A model generated the notes under the pieces. That model searched no databases, had not been told where the DNA came from, and was given only the letters and a program-made list of their open reading frames with translations. Position numbers and translations under genes: made by a program. A DNA stretch of 64,000 nucleotides from an uncultured Polaribacter sp. (GTDB lineage Bacteria; Bacteroidota; Bacteroidia; Flavobacteriales; Flavobacteriaceae), in assembly GCA_947497755.1 (NCBI GenBank), contig CANMHT010000002.1, positions 186,001-250,000 of the forward strand, in the 5' to 3' direction. Shown here piece by piece: positions 13,667-23,337 of this stretch (positions within the stretch are counted from its first letter, which is position 1; every line of letters begins with the position of its first letter).

Positions 13667-14881
13667 TTAAAATTGAATTTCTGCGCTTACTTTTTTTCCT
13701 TTTCTTTCTACAACTACAATTGTCTTATCTCCTTTTTTAAATACCGCTAAAGCTTTCATATAGCTCATCATATCTGTAACCTCTTTTTCTCCAAGTTTAA
13801 TAACAATATCACCTTTTTTAAGACCAGCTTTAATTGCAGGTTTGTCTTCAGAAACACCATCTACACGCATTCCTTTTCCATCAAACATATAGTCAGGAAT
13901 TACACCTAAACCAACTTTAAAACGAACTTGTGCTTTTTCGCTTTTTGTTTTTCTAAAAGCCAATTTTCCATTGTCATTTAAATCAGAAATAATATTAAAG
14001 ATATAGGTAGAGATAATTTCCATTCCTTTATAATTCAATGTTTCTGTATCATCACTCGGTTTGTGATAATCACTATGTTGACCTGTGAAAAAATGTAATA
14101 CCGGAATGTCTGCTAAATAAAAACTTGTATGATCACTTGGTCCAACACCAGACTCTTTTTGAATTAATTTAAAGTTGTTATTGTGAGATTTTAAAGTTTG
14201 TTTAAAAATTGGAGAAGTTCCTGTTCCATAAACAGCTAAAGAGCTATCTTTTAATCTACCTACCATATCCATATTTATCATATAAGAAACAGCTTTGGTA
14301 TCTATTGTTGGGTTTTTTACAAAGTAATTTGAACCTAGTAATCCCATTTCTTCACCAGAAAAAGCAATAAATAAATAGTTGTTATTAGTATTTTTTCCTT
14401 TTAATTTACTTGCTAAATTTAATAGTACAGCAATACCACTTGCATTGTCATCAGCTCCATTGTGAATTGCTTTTTCTCCTCTATGTAATGAACCGTCGCC
14501 ACCATAACCCAAATGGTCAAAATGTGCCCCAATTATTACAGTATTTTTAGCCTTGTTGTTTATAAAACCTACTACATTTCTACCAGTAATAGTTCCATCT
14601 TTATTTTCTGTAAACTTTACTTCTTCGTGTGGGTTAGTTTTTGGCTTAAAAGTAAAATCCTGATAAAAACCATCTGTACCTTTTGCTGTTAGACCAACTT
14701 CTTTAAATCTATTTTGAATATATTCTGCTGCTTTTAGCTCTCCTGGAGTACCTGTTTGTCTTCCTTCTAATTTGTCATCAGCAAGGTAAGCAACGTCTTC
14801 TTTTATTTTGTTTTCAGGTTTGTGTTCTGTGTTACATGAGATAGCAACGAATAAAAAAAGTGCGAATATGATGTTTTTCAT
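13667..14881 (-). CDS. M28 family aminopeptidase lipoprotein with C-terminal PDZ domain
   Basis: About 404 residues. Lipoprotein signal with lipobox VAISC. The M28 zinc-peptidase domain (about 30-300) shows the ligand motifs GAHFDHLGYG, NGADDNASGIAVLL, FSGEEMGLLGS, NMDMVGRL and HTSFYLADIPVLHFFTG. A PDZ domain follows (about 320-400: LGVIPDY, GVSEDKPAIKAGLKKGDIVIKLG). Probably a cell-envelope aminopeptidase acting on peptides. The start at 14881 is used because the perfect -7 element at 14903-14910 lies upstream of it; an ATG eight codons earlier would overlap that promoter. Confidence 0.93.
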   Translation of the reverse strand: MKNIIFALFLFVAISCNTEHKPENKIKEDVAYLADDKLEGRQTGTPGELKAAEYIQNRFKEVGLTAKGTDGFYQDFTFKPKTNPHEEVKFTENKDGTITGRNVVGFINNKAKNTVIIGAHFDHLGYGGDGSLHRGEKAIHNGADDNASGIAVLLNLASKLKGKNTNNNYLFIAFSGEEMGLLGSNYFVKNPTIDTKAVSYMINMDMVGRLKDSSLAVYGTGTSPIFKQTLKSHNNNFKLIQKESGVGPSDHTSFYLADIPVLHFFTGQHSDYHKPSDDTETLNYKGMEIISTYIFNIISDLNDNGKLAFRKTKSEKAQVRFKVGLGVIPDYMFDGKGMRVDGVSEDKPAIKAGLKKGDIVIKLGEKEVTDMMSYMKALAVFKKGDKTIVVVERKGKKVSAEIQF

Positions 14882-14902
14882 GGTATTAACTATTATTTTT
14901 GT

Positions 14903-14910
14903 CAAAAGTA
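14903..14910 (-). promoter_or_regulatory. -7 promoter element of the M28 peptidase gene
   Basis: Minus-strand TACTTTTG matches TAnnTTTG exactly, 21 nt before the chosen ATG. It decides the start codon of that gene. Confidence 0.6.
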
Positions 14911-14948
14911 GCTAATAATTGTTAGTTAAAAAATTAAATACAATACGA

Positions 14949-16055
14949 ATGAAAATCAGAACTTTATATTTATTAATGCTAGTATTAGCAGTGGTGTCTT
15001 GTAAGAGTAATAAGAAAGAGAAAACCGATGCTAAATCTGGAGCAACCAAAAAATGGGAGAATAAATTAATTTATCCAGAAGAGACGCATTTTAAATCATT
15101 GCAGCAAATTACTTTTGGTGGAGATAATGCAGAAGCCTATTGGAGTTTTGATGATAAACAAATCATTTTTCAATCGAATAATAAAAAATGGGGAGTAGAG
15201 TGTGATCAAATGTTTTTAATGAATGTAGGAGAAACATTTAAAGATTCGATTCCACCAATGATTAGTACAGGATTAGGGAGAACAACTTGTGCCTATTTTT
15301 TACCAGATAACAAACATTATGTGTATGGTTCTACACATTTAGGAGGAAAAGAATGTCCGCCTGCTCCGTTGCGTAGAGAAGGAAAATATGTATGGCCAAT
15401 TTATGATAGTTACGATATTTTTGTGGCAGATTTACAAGGGAATATAACCAAACAATTAACTACAGAGCCAGGTTATGATGCAGAAGCAACTGTGTCTCCA
15501 AAAGGAGATAAAATTGTATTTACTTCTATGAGAACTGGAGATTTGGAGTTGTTTACAATGAATATTGATGGTACAGATGTAAAACAAATTACACATGAGT
15601 TAGGTTATGATGGAGGAGCATTTTTCTCTCCAGACGGAACCAAATTAATTTTCCGTTCATCAAGACCAAAAACACCAGAAGAAATTAAAGAATATAAAGA
15701 TTTACTAAAAGAAGGATTGGTACAACCAACAGAAATGGAGTTGTATATCTGTAATGCAGATGGTTCTGATTTACGCCAATTAACAGACTTAGGAAATGCG
15801 AATTGGAGTCCGTTTTTTCATCCTTCAGGAAAGAAAGTATTGTTCTCTTCAAATTTTGAAGCAGAAAGAGGTTTCCCTTTTAATTTATATATGATTGATA
15901 TTGATGGGAAAAATTTAAAACGTATTACACACGGAGAAACATTTGATGCCTTCCCTGTATTTTCTAATGACGGAAAAAAATTAATCTTCTCCTCAAATAG
16001 AAATAACGGAGGCGGACATGATACGAATCTGTTTATTGCAGAATGGCAAGACTAG
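14949..16055 (+). CDS. TolB-like beta-propeller (PD40) lipoprotein
   Basis: 368 residues from the ATG at 14949. Lipoprotein signal with lipobox VVSC, then a propeller built of WD40-like PD40 repeats. Recurrent blades read DAEATVSPKGDKIVFTSMRTGDLELF, GGAFFSPDGTKLIFRSSR, NWSPFFHPSGKKVLFSS and FDAFPVFSNDGKKLIFSSNRN. TolB-type propellers bind partner proteins in the periplasm; no enzymatic motif is visible. An in-frame ATG ten codons earlier would spoil the signal peptide. The 3' end of the gene is the first copy of a 67-bp tandem repeat that continues past the stop codon. Confidence 0.88.
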   Translation: MKIRTLYLLMLVLAVVSCKSNKKEKTDAKSGATKKWENKLIYPEETHFKSLQQITFGGDNAEAYWSFDDKQIIFQSNNKKWGVECDQMFLMNVGETFKDSIPPMISTGLGRTTCAYFLPDNKHYVYGSTHLGGKECPPAPLRREGKYVWPIYDSYDIFVADLQGNITKQLTTEPGYDAEATVSPKGDKIVFTSMRTGDLELFTMNIDGTDVKQITHELGYDGGAFFSPDGTKLIFRSSRPKTPEEIKEYKDLLKEGLVQPTEMELYICNADGSDLRQLTDLGNANWSPFFHPSGKKVLFSSNFEAERGFPFNLYMIDIDGKNLKRITHGETFDAFPVFSNDGKKLIFSSNRNNGGGHDTNLFIAEWQD

Positions 16056-16199
16056 CAAGGCTTGTCTTCTGAAATGCAACAAGGATGATACGAATCTGTT
16101 TATTGCAGAATGGCAAGACTAGCAAGGCTTGTCTTCTGAAATGCAACAAGGATGGTACGAATCTGTTTATTGCAGAGTGGCAAGACTAGTAAGGCTTGT
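16021..16199 (+). repeat. 67-bp tandem direct repeat, about 2.7 copies, derived from the 3' end of the TolB-like gene
   Basis: Copies start at 16021, 16088 and 16155 (the last partial). Each runs from ATACGAATCTG through GCAGAATGGCAAGACTAG to AACAAGGATG. Copies 1 and 2 are nearly identical and the third has a few substitutions. The unit is not a multiple of three and contains the stop codon, so only copy 1 is translated. It fills most of the gap before lepA. Confidence 0.95.
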
Positions 16200-16264
16200 G
16201 TTTTTGGTTTAGAACAGGTTTGAGTAAATTTTTTAAGGAATAAAAAAATCAATCTTATTTAGCG

Positions 16265-16272
16265 TATATTTG
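16265..16272 (+). promoter_or_regulatory. -7 promoter element of lepA
   Basis: TATATTTG matches TAnnTTTG, followed by CGC, with a leader of about 25-30 nt before the ATG at 16302. Confidence 0.6.
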
Positions 16273-16301
16273 CGCACTATTTTAGAAATTAAATTTAACA
16301 A

Positions 16302-18098
16302 ATGAAGAAAATTAGAAACTTTTGCATTATCGCTCATATCGATCACGGTAAAAGCACATTGGCAGATAGATTGTTAGATTATACAGGTTCTGTAACCGAA
16401 AGAGAAAAACAAGATCAGCTTTTAGATAATATGGATTTAGAGCGTGAACGTGGTATTACCATCAAGTCTCACGCAATCCAAATGGAGTATGTCTATAAAG
16501 GAGAAGAGTATATTTTAAATCTAATTGATACGCCTGGTCACGTAGATTTTTCTTACGAAGTTTCTCGTTCTATTGCTGCCTGTGAAGGAGCTTTGTTAAT
16601 TGTAGATGCAGCACAAAGTATCCAAGCACAAACAATTTCTAATTTATATTTAGCATTAGATAATGATTTGGAAATTATTCCAGTTTTAAATAAGGTAGAC
16701 TTACCAAGTGCAAATCCAGAAGAAGTTACAGATGATATTGTTGATTTATTAGGTTGTGATCCAGAAGAGGTGATTCATGCTAGTGGAAAAACAGGTTTTG
16801 GAGTTGATAATATTTTGGAAGCAATTATAGAAAGAATTCCTGCTCCAGAAGGAGACCCAGAAGCACCTTTACAAGCTCTAATTTTTGACTCTGTGTATAA
16901 TTCTTACCGTGGAATTGAAACTTATTTCCGTGTATTAAATGGAGAGATTAAAAAAGGACAACGTATCAAATTCATGGCAACTGATAAAGAGTATTTTGCT
17001 GATGAGGTGGGAACGTTAAAATTAGAACAAGTAGTTAAAAAGTCAGTAAAAACAGGTGATGTAGGTTATTTAATTACTGGGATTAAAACAGCAAAAGAAG
17101 TAAAAGTAGGAGATACAATTACAGATGCGGCCAATCCAACTACTGAGGTAATCGACGGTTTTGAAGATGTAAAGCCAATGGTTTTTGCAGGAATTTACCC
17201 TGTTGATACAGAAGACTATGAAGAGTTACGTTACTCAATGGAAAAACTACAGTTGAATGATGCTTCTTTGGTATTTCAGCCAGAAAGTTCTGCGGCTTTA
17301 GGTTTTGGTTTTCGATGTGGATTTTTAGGAATGTTACACATGGAAATTATCCAAGAGCGTTTAGAACGTGAGTTTAATATGACTGTAATTACTACGGTTC
17401 CTAACGTATCGTATCATGCATTTACCAAAAAAGAACCAGACAATATCATTGTTTTAAATAATCCAACTGATTTACCAGAGCCATCAAAACTAGATAGAGT
17501 AGAAGAGCCATATATCAAAGCTTCTATTATTACCAAAGCAGATTTTGTTGGGCAAGTAATGAGTTTGTGTATTGAAAAACGTGGAGAAATTACCAATCAA
17601 ACTTATTTAACTACACAAAGAGTAGAGTTAACTTTTGATATGCCTTTAGCAGAAATTGTATTTGATTTTTATGATCGTTTAAAAACAGTTTCTAAAGGAT
17701 ATGCTTCTTTTGACTATCATCCAATCGGTATGAGAACTTCGAAATTAGTACGTGTAGATATTTTATTAAATGGGCAACCTGTAGATGCACTTTCTGCTTT
17801 ATTACACGCTGATAATGCATATTCTATTGGTAAAAAGATTACTGAAAAGCTGAAAGAATTGATTCCAAGACAACAGTTTGATATTCCAATTCAGGCTGCT
17901 ATTGGAGCTAAAATTATTGCTAGAGAAACCACAAAAGCATTGCGTAAAGATGTTACTGCTAAATGTTATGGTGGAGATATTTCTCGTAAGCGTAAATTAT
18001 TAGAAAAGCAGAAAAAAGGAAAGAAACGTATGCGTCAGGTTGGAAATGTAGAAATTCCACAACAAGCATTTATGGCCGTATTAAAACTAAACGATTAA
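16302..18098 (+). CDS. lepA: Elongation factor 4 (LepA) GTPase
   Basis: 598 residues, the normal LepA length. GTPase motifs: [15 protein letters not shown] (G1), RGITIKSH (G2), DTPGHVDF (G3) and NKVDLP (G4). The C-terminal LepA-specific domain, with [40 protein letters not shown], distinguishes it from EF-G. It acts on the ribosome in translocation quality control and biogenesis. It is convergent with the LytTR regulator, and the two coding regions overlap by 4 bp at their stops. Confidence 0.98.
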   Translation: MKKIRNFCIIAHIDHGKSTLADRLLDYTGSVTEREKQDQLLDNMDLERERGITIKSHAIQMEYVYKGEEYILNLIDTPGHVDFSYEVSRSIAACEGALLIVDAAQSIQAQTISNLYLALDNDLEIIPVLNKVDLPSANPEEVTDDIVDLLGCDPEEVIHASGKTGFGVDNILEAIIERIPAPEGDPEAPLQALIFDSVYNSYRGIETYFRVLNGEIKKGQRIKFMATDKEYFADEVGTLKLEQVVKKSVKTGDVGYLITGIKTAKEVKVGDTITDAANPTTEVIDGFEDVKPMVFAGIYPVDTEDYEELRYSMEKLQLNDASLVFQPESSAALGFGFRCGFLGMLHMEIIQERLEREFNMTVITTVPNVSYHAFTKKEPDNIIVLNNPTDLPEPSKLDRVEEPYIKASIITKADFVGQVMSLCIEKRGEITNQTYLTTQRVELTFDMPLAEIVFDFYDRLKTVSKGYASFDYHPIGMRTSKLVRVDILLNGQPVDALSALLHADNAYSIGKKITEKLKELIPRQQFDIPIQAAIGAKIIARETTKALRKDVTAKCYGGDISRKRKLLEKQKKGKKRMRQVGNVEIPQQAFMAVLKLND

Positions 18099-18859
18099 TT
18101 TTCTAGCCATTTTCTAAAGTCTGCAGTAGTAGAAGAACTAGTCATTACTTTTTCTTTGACCCCTTCAATGCTAATAAGTAAACGGTTTTTAAAGTGACTT
18201 TCTATTGTTGATATTGCATCAATACAAATAATTTCACTTCGGTTAATTTTAAAGAATTTTGCTGGGTTTAATTGCTGAAAAATACTACTTAAGCTTTGAG
18301 AAATAGTATGTCTTTTTCCGTTATAATCTGTTGCGATACAAAAATCTCCAGATGCTTGAATCAAAGTAATGTCTATAACATTTAGTAATTGAATTCCTTT
18401 TGATTTTTTAATAACAAACCTGTTTTTGTAAGAAGTGTTTTCTTCTTGTAAAGCCGTTTTTAAATTTGATAAAGTAGAAGAGTTTAGGTGATTGTAGTTG
18501 CCTTGCTTAAACAAAACTTGGTATTTTTCAATAGCTCTGTTAAAGTCAGATTTAGAATAAGGCTTTAAAATATAAGCGATACCGTTGGTATGAAATGCTT
18601 TAAAGAGATATTCATCATGAGCAGAACAGAAAATGATAGGGCAATTAATATCCACTTCATCAAACAAATCAAAAGAAATACCATCTAATAATTGAATATC
18701 AGATAAAATAACATCGTAAGTATTGTTCTCTAATAATTCCTTTCCATCTTTATTAGATCTTGCTAAATCATGTGTTGCTTCCTCACCAAAATAATCATTT
18801 AAGTAATTGACTAATTTTTGGTAAGCAGGTATTTCGTCTTCTAGAATTAAAATTTTCAT
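18095..18859 (-). CDS. LytTR family response regulator
   Basis: 254 residues. The receiver domain (about 1-120) has acidic residues EDE at 7-9 and the phospho-acceptor Asp54 in [10 protein letters not shown]. The C-terminal LytTR DNA-binding domain (about 150-250) includes [27 protein letters not shown] and [14 protein letters not shown]. It is 7 bp downstream of a LytS-type histidine kinase gene, forming a two-component pair. It is the last gene of a four-gene leftward run. Targets are unknown; the outer-membrane receptor and CPBP protease upstream may be in the same circuit. Confidence 0.93.
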   Translation of the reverse strand: MKILILEDEIPAYQKLVNYLNDYFGEEATHDLARSNKDGKELLENNTYDVILSDIQLLDGISFDLFDEVDINCPIIFCSAHDEYLFKAFHTNGIAYILKPYSKSDFNRAIEKYQVLFKQGNYNHLNSSTLSNLKTALQEENTSYKNRFVIKKSKGIQLLNVIDITLIQASGDFCIATDYNGKRHTISQSLSSIFQQLNPAKFFKINRSEIICIDAISTIESHFKNRLLISIEGVKEKVMTSSSTTADFRKWLEN

Positions 18860-18866
18860 ATAACTA

Positions 18867-19874
18867 TTATTCGCTTAATTTAATAATTGGGATAAATACT
18901 TCAAACTTTTTGTCCATATTGTGGATTTGTATTTGTTGATCTGAAAGCAATTTGTATCTAGATTTTAGATTCTCTAAACCAGTTCCAAATGATTCTTGAT
19001 TCGAAACTGTATTCGATTTTGTATTGGTAATAATTAACCAGCCATTATTTACGGCAATGCTTGTTTTTATAGGTTGATTATTTTGAGCTTTGTTATGTTT
19101 AACAACATTTTCTAACAAGGTTTGTATAGCTCCAGTTGGGATAAATTGATTTTTAACATCAGTATTAATTTCGATGTTAAATTGGTAATCATTTCCAAAG
19201 CGAGTTTCTATAAGATAGATGTAATTTTCTGCCAGTTCAATTTCTTTAAATAGTTCCATTACTTCTGCATCTTTAGTTCTAATTAGATACCTATAAATTA
19301 AAGACAATCGATTGATGTATTCTTTGGCTTTAGTAGTATCAGAATCAATAAGAGAATCTAAGGTGTTTAAATTGTTAAATAAAAAATGAGGATCTATCTG
19401 AGAACGTAATAGTTTTAGTTCGTTTTCTTTTTGCTGCTTTTCGATGCTTAAAAACTCGTTTCTTCCTTCGTAAAACTTCTTAGTAAATAAAATTCCTAAA
19501 ATGAGTCCAACATTATTGGCTGCAGTATAAATTCCATTAATAATTATTCGATCCCAAGAAGGTAATTTGCTTAAAGGGTGTCCAGAGCTCCAAAAGCCTA
19601 AAGTATCGTCTATAGTTCCAAAAATAATTAGGGTAAGAACACTAAGTATAATAAAAAGTACATAGTTTTTAGACTCAATAATAAACTTCGGAATTAAGAT
19701 GTACATAAAAATTAAGATGATACAAATGGTAAAAATTATCGTAGAAGGAATGTCTACAATATATTCTAACAACTTTAAATCTCTGCTTTTATAGTCTAGA
19801 ATATTTAATAAAGAAGCAACAGAGAAATAAACAATTAATAAATGTAAATCTGATTTGTAAAGTTTAGTATTCAT
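18867..19874 (-). CDS. LytS-type sensor histidine kinase
   Basis: 335 residues. Four predicted membrane helices in the first ~135 residues (about 10-25, 38-58, 68-85, 110-130) are followed by a cytoplasmic kinase of the His_kinase (LytS/YehU) family. The phospho-acceptor is His in LRSQIDPHFLFNNLNTLDSLI. An abbreviated ATPase domain has GAIQTLLENVVKHN (N box) and FGTGLENLKSRY (G box). No extracellular sensor domain is visible. It pairs with the LytTR regulator 7 bp downstream. Upstream lies an intercistronic hairpin. Confidence 0.92.
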   Translation of the reverse strand: MNTKLYKSDLHLLIVYFSVASLLNILDYKSRDLKLLEYIVDIPSTIIFTICIILIFMYILIPKFIIESKNYVLFIILSVLTLIIFGTIDDTLGFWSSGHPLSKLPSWDRIIINGIYTAANNVGLILGILFTKKFYEGRNEFLSIEKQQKENELKLLRSQIDPHFLFNNLNTLDSLIDSDTTKAKEYINRLSLIYRYLIRTKDAEVMELFKEIELAENYIYLIETRFGNDYQFNIEINTDVKNQFIPTGAIQTLLENVVKHNKAQNNQPIKTSIAVNNGWLIITNTKSNTVSNQESFGTGLENLKSRYKLLSDQQIQIHNMDKKFEVFIPIIKLSE

Positions 19875-19889
19875 AATTAGGGTGATGTA

Positions 19890-19919
19890 AAACCTTATAA
19901 GAACCTACTTATAAGGTTT
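19890..19919 (-). other. Intercistronic hairpin before the LytS kinase gene
   Basis: A perfect 12-bp inverted repeat (AAACCTTATAAG) around a 6-nt loop, between the CPBP protease stop and the kinase start. On the minus strand no U-run follows, so it is not a classical terminator. An mRNA stability or attenuation role, or a protein-binding dyad, is possible. Confidence 0.6.
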
Positions 19920-19942
19920 GTGATATAACAAAGTAAAGGAAA

Positions 19943-20719
19943 TTAATTATTAAGAGGTAATTGCTTTTTTATAACATAAATACCATATATGAAACAAGGT
20001 AAAGTTAATATTATTGAAAAGATAGCACTTTCTATATCCATAGGATTTGATATTGTTTCTTTTACTGGTATATTTATTGTGTCTAGTTTAGCCACAAAAT
20101 CTATTATGGCATGAATAATAATTAACGGATATATTCTTTTAATTACTAATAAAATTGCTCCAAACATTACTCCAATAAAAGTGGCAAAAATTACTTGTGA
20201 AATTTCACCATAAAGACCTTTGTCAAATTTTATCAAATGTAAAAGACCAAAAATGAACGCAGAAATTAAAACAGCTTTTACTTGTGCTTTTCTGTCATTA
20301 CCAAAATAGTTAACTATTAAAGGTAATAATACACTTCTGATACTTAATTCTTCTGAAAATCCAATACTTAAACAGTAAATTGCTAATAACAAAAAGTTTA
20401 AGGTGGTAGAATTCGGAATTGCATCTAAAAATAAACCATTTAATAAAACTAGAAATAGTAATGGAAAAATACTTAACCATATCTTTTGAGGTTTTATTTT
20501 AGATAAGCCTCCAATAAAGAATAAGTCTAATTTTTTTGCTACTAAAAAAGATACTGCGCCAAGAATACAATTGCTTATTATTTTAAAAGTGAGATGGATG
20601 TTGTAATCATCAATTCCGCGGTTAATTAAATATGTTTTTAGAATGTTGTTTACAATTAGCACAATTGCTATAAAAAGGATAAAAAGAATAATTTGCTGTA
20701 AAATAGATTTCTTTTTCAT
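19943..20719 (-). CDS. CPBP family intramembrane metalloprotease
   Basis: 258 residues, about eight hydrophobic helices. The CPBP (CAAX protease / bacteriocin-processing) motifs are present: GFSEELSIRSVLLP, with the paired glutamates normally followed by xxxR (EExxxR), FGLLHLIKFD with the histidine, and HAIIDFVAK with His and Asp. It acts within the membrane on unknown substrates. It lies 5 bp after the outer-membrane receptor gene, so it is co-transcribed with it, and ahead of LytS/LytR. Confidence 0.87.
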   Translation of the reverse strand: MKKKSILQQIILFILFIAIVLIVNNILKTYLINRGIDDYNIHLTFKIISNCILGAVSFLVAKKLDLFFIGGLSKIKPQKIWLSIFPLLFLVLLNGLFLDAIPNSTTLNFLLLAIYCLSIGFSEELSIRSVLLPLIVNYFGNDRKAQVKAVLISAFIFGLLHLIKFDKGLYGEISQVIFATFIGVMFGAILLVIKRIYPLIIIHAIIDFVAKLDTINIPVKETISNPMDIESAIFSIILTLPCFIYGIYVIKKQLPLNN

Positions 20720-20724
20720 AATGA

Positions 20725-23100
20725 TTAATTGTTGCTGTTAATTCTATTTTCTTCATCTTTAGCAGAGTTTCTTCTAGATTTTTTCTTTCCAAACTTAGAA
20801 CCAAAGCTATAGGTTAATCTTAACTGAACATTTTGACGCGAACTATTACTTTCTACTTTTGCTGTACCATTTCCGTAATCAATATTTCCTACAAATCCAC
20901 GATTTAATACTTTGTTAATTCCTAGGTTTACTTTTAATTTATCATCTAAGAATTTTTTTCCGAAAGAAAGGTCAATTCCAGCTAACCAATCAACATCAAT
21001 TTGACCTTCTAAAGCTCCAGTCCCGTAGTTTCCACTAAATTCAAAGTTTACATCCCAAGGTAATTTGTAATTAGCTTGAATAAACCAGAACAAGTTCCAT
21101 TTGTTAAGATCAACACCAAAAGATGAAGATTGGTAATCTGTGTTGGTTACAATAAACCCTGTATAACCTTCAAGACCTTTAATAAAACTTAATGGAGCAA
21201 ATAATCTAAAGTTCCAGTTAGTGTTGTTTTCTACGTTTACTTCTTGTTGTCTAATTTGAGCGGTAGCATTGTCTTGTTTAATCAGTTGAAAAATAACATC
21301 ATTTGTTTTACTATATCCAATTGTAAAGAATGGTTGTCCATCATATGTTAAATTGAATTGGTAATTATTAGTAAATGATGGCTTTAAATTTGGGTTTCCA
21401 ACTCCGGCAGAATAAGGATCTAAATAAGTTGCAAAAGAATTTAAGCTATTATAAGAAGGTCGTTGTATTCTGTAACTATATGATAAACTTGCTCCAATAT
21501 TTTCTGTTAATTGTCTGCTTAAAGAAGCACTCGGAAATATTTTTTGAATCGGTCTTTTTTTAACTTCAACAGTTGGTGTTCCGTTTTTCATAAAATAAGA
21601 TGTACCATCTGTATTACTGTCTTCGTAACGTAATCCTCCAGAGAAAGACCATTTACCAAAGTTAGCGTTTACTTTAGAGTATAAAGAAAAAATAGATTCA
21701 TCTACCACAAAACGACTACTTCCAGTTACATCTTTTTCAAGAGTATTAGTGGTAGTGTTTTCTACAAATGCTTGTAAATCACTATCGGTTTTTACATTGG
21801 CATATTTAGAACCTAGACTTAGTTTAAAATTATCTGTAAAGCTTTTAGAATAATCGGCTTTAAAAGTTTTGATATTGTATTTTCCATCTTGAATATAACG
21901 TCTGTCTTGAAAAGTTACAGTACTACCAGAAGTTTCTGATAAGGTATTTTTACTATCGTTTGTATAATCGATATAATTAAAATCTACCAATAATTTTTCA
22001 GTATCAGAATTATACTCGTAATACGGATTGATATTAAAATCTGTTCTATCTCTATCAAATGCATTTTGAGAGTTTAGCGTTTCTGTAATTGTTGGTTTAA
22101 TAATTTTTGTAATACTTGTAGAGGTTCTGTCAGATTTTCTATTGTTCCATCTTCCTCCGATACCAATTGAATGCTTGTCATTTAGATAATAATCTACATT
22201 TCCACTAAAAGTTAAATTATTTGGGTTGTAAGGTTCTTTAGTTATTTGGTCATAAGTTTCATTTCCTACAGTTCTTACTAAAAACAAATCATCTCTCCAA
22301 GTAGGTTTAGAATGTCTAACACTTGCTTGCCAGTTTAATTTGTTTTTATAGCTAGCTAAAGAAATTCCAGTTCCATATTCAAAACCATTGTCTTCACCAG
22401 CCCAAGCATTCACGCTACCGTGAGTTCCTAACTTCATGTTTTTCTTTAAAATAATATTAATTACAGCTCCAGAACCAGATGCTTCGTATTCTGCTCCAGG
22501 TTGTTCTACCACTTCTATTTTAGCAATATTATCTGCAGGTAAATCACGTAATAATGTTTGTACATCCATATATTCGGTAGTTTTTCCGTTAATAAGGATT
22601 CGTACTCCTCTTTTTCCTGCAATTGAGATTCCGTTGTTAGTAACCAAAACACCTGGAACTTTACGCATCACGTCTTGTAAGCTAGTGTTTAACATTTCAG
22701 ATTTCTCTAAATCAACCACTAACTTTTCTGCAGTTTGTTTAATTACAGGTCGTTTACTTTTAATTACTACTTCATCCAAAGTTTGACTTTCTTCCTCTAA
22801 AACAGCGTTAAAAGTTTTGTTGCCATTCAATTCAAACTCTTTAATGTTATGATTTTTAAAACCTAACATAGAAATGACAATTTTATATTTTCCAGAACTA
22901 ATATTTTCAAAAGTATATGTACCGTTATCATCAGTAGTGGTTCCTTTTGGATTTGCTTCGTCTCCAGTTTTATATAAGATAACATTAGCATAAGGTAGTG
23001 GTTCGTTGGTAGTATCAGTAATAGTTCCTTTGATGCTATTTTGACCAAACGAATAAGCAATTCCTAAGAATAATAATAAGGCGGTTGTAAAAGATTTCAT
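20725..23100 (-). CDS. TonB-receptor-like outer-membrane beta-barrel protein (CarboxypepD_reg plus OMP_b-brl_3)
   Basis: 791 residues with a signal peptide (cleavage after AYSFGQ). A carboxypeptidase-regulatory-like domain (about 20-105: GTITDTTNEPLPYANVILY) is followed by a plug-like domain (about 125-220: LQDVMRKVPGVLVTNNGISIAGKRGVRILINGK and IEVVEQPGAEYEASGSGAVINIILKK). A long barrel runs to the end (LRLTYSFGSKFGKKKSRR). The class lacks a clear TonB box and its ligand is usually unknown. It heads the operon with the CPBP protease and LytS/LytR. A near-consensus -7 box (CACTTTTG, minus strand) lies about 25 bp upstream. Confidence 0.9.
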   Translation of the reverse strand: MKSFTTALLLFLGIAYSFGQNSIKGTITDTTNEPLPYANVILYKTGDEANPKGTTTDDNGTYTFENISSGKYKIVISMLGFKNHNIKEFELNGNKTFNAVLEEESQTLDEVVIKSKRPVIKQTAEKLVVDLEKSEMLNTSLQDVMRKVPGVLVTNNGISIAGKRGVRILINGKTTEYMDVQTLLRDLPADNIAKIEVVEQPGAEYEASGSGAVINIILKKNMKLGTHGSVNAWAGEDNGFEYGTGISLASYKNKLNWQASVRHSKPTWRDDLFLVRTVGNETYDQITKEPYNPNNLTFSGNVDYYLNDKHSIGIGGRWNNRKSDRTSTSITKIIKPTITETLNSQNAFDRDRTDFNINPYYEYNSDTEKLLVDFNYIDYTNDSKNTLSETSGSTVTFQDRRYIQDGKYNIKTFKADYSKSFTDNFKLSLGSKYANVKTDSDLQAFVENTTTNTLEKDVTGSSRFVVDESIFSLYSKVNANFGKWSFSGGLRYEDSNTDGTSYFMKNGTPTVEVKKRPIQKIFPSASLSRQLTENIGASLSYSYRIQRPSYNSLNSFATYLDPYSAGVGNPNLKPSFTNNYQFNLTYDGQPFFTIGYSKTNDVIFQLIKQDNATAQIRQQEVNVENNTNWNFRLFAPLSFIKGLEGYTGFIVTNTDYQSSSFGVDLNKWNLFWFIQANYKLPWDVNFEFSGNYGTGALEGQIDVDWLAGIDLSFGKKFLDDKLKVNLGINKVLNRGFVGNIDYGNGTAKVESNSSRQNVQLRLTYSFGSKFGKKKSRRNSAKDEENRINSNN

Positions 23101-23337
23101 AATTGTTTTTTTAGTATTTACACTTCAAAAGTGCGATGATTGATTTGTTTAGAAAATCACTTTCTGTTGAATCGGGTTAAAATTCCGGTAAACAGATATT
23201 GATAATCTATGTAAATAGAGACGCTAAATTTTTATAGATGGTTTCCTAAGTAGAGAAATTGCTAATATCTGCAGGTTACTTTTTATCGTATTTCAATTAA
23301 TAATAATACATTTACCGTATTAATATTTTTTATAAAA

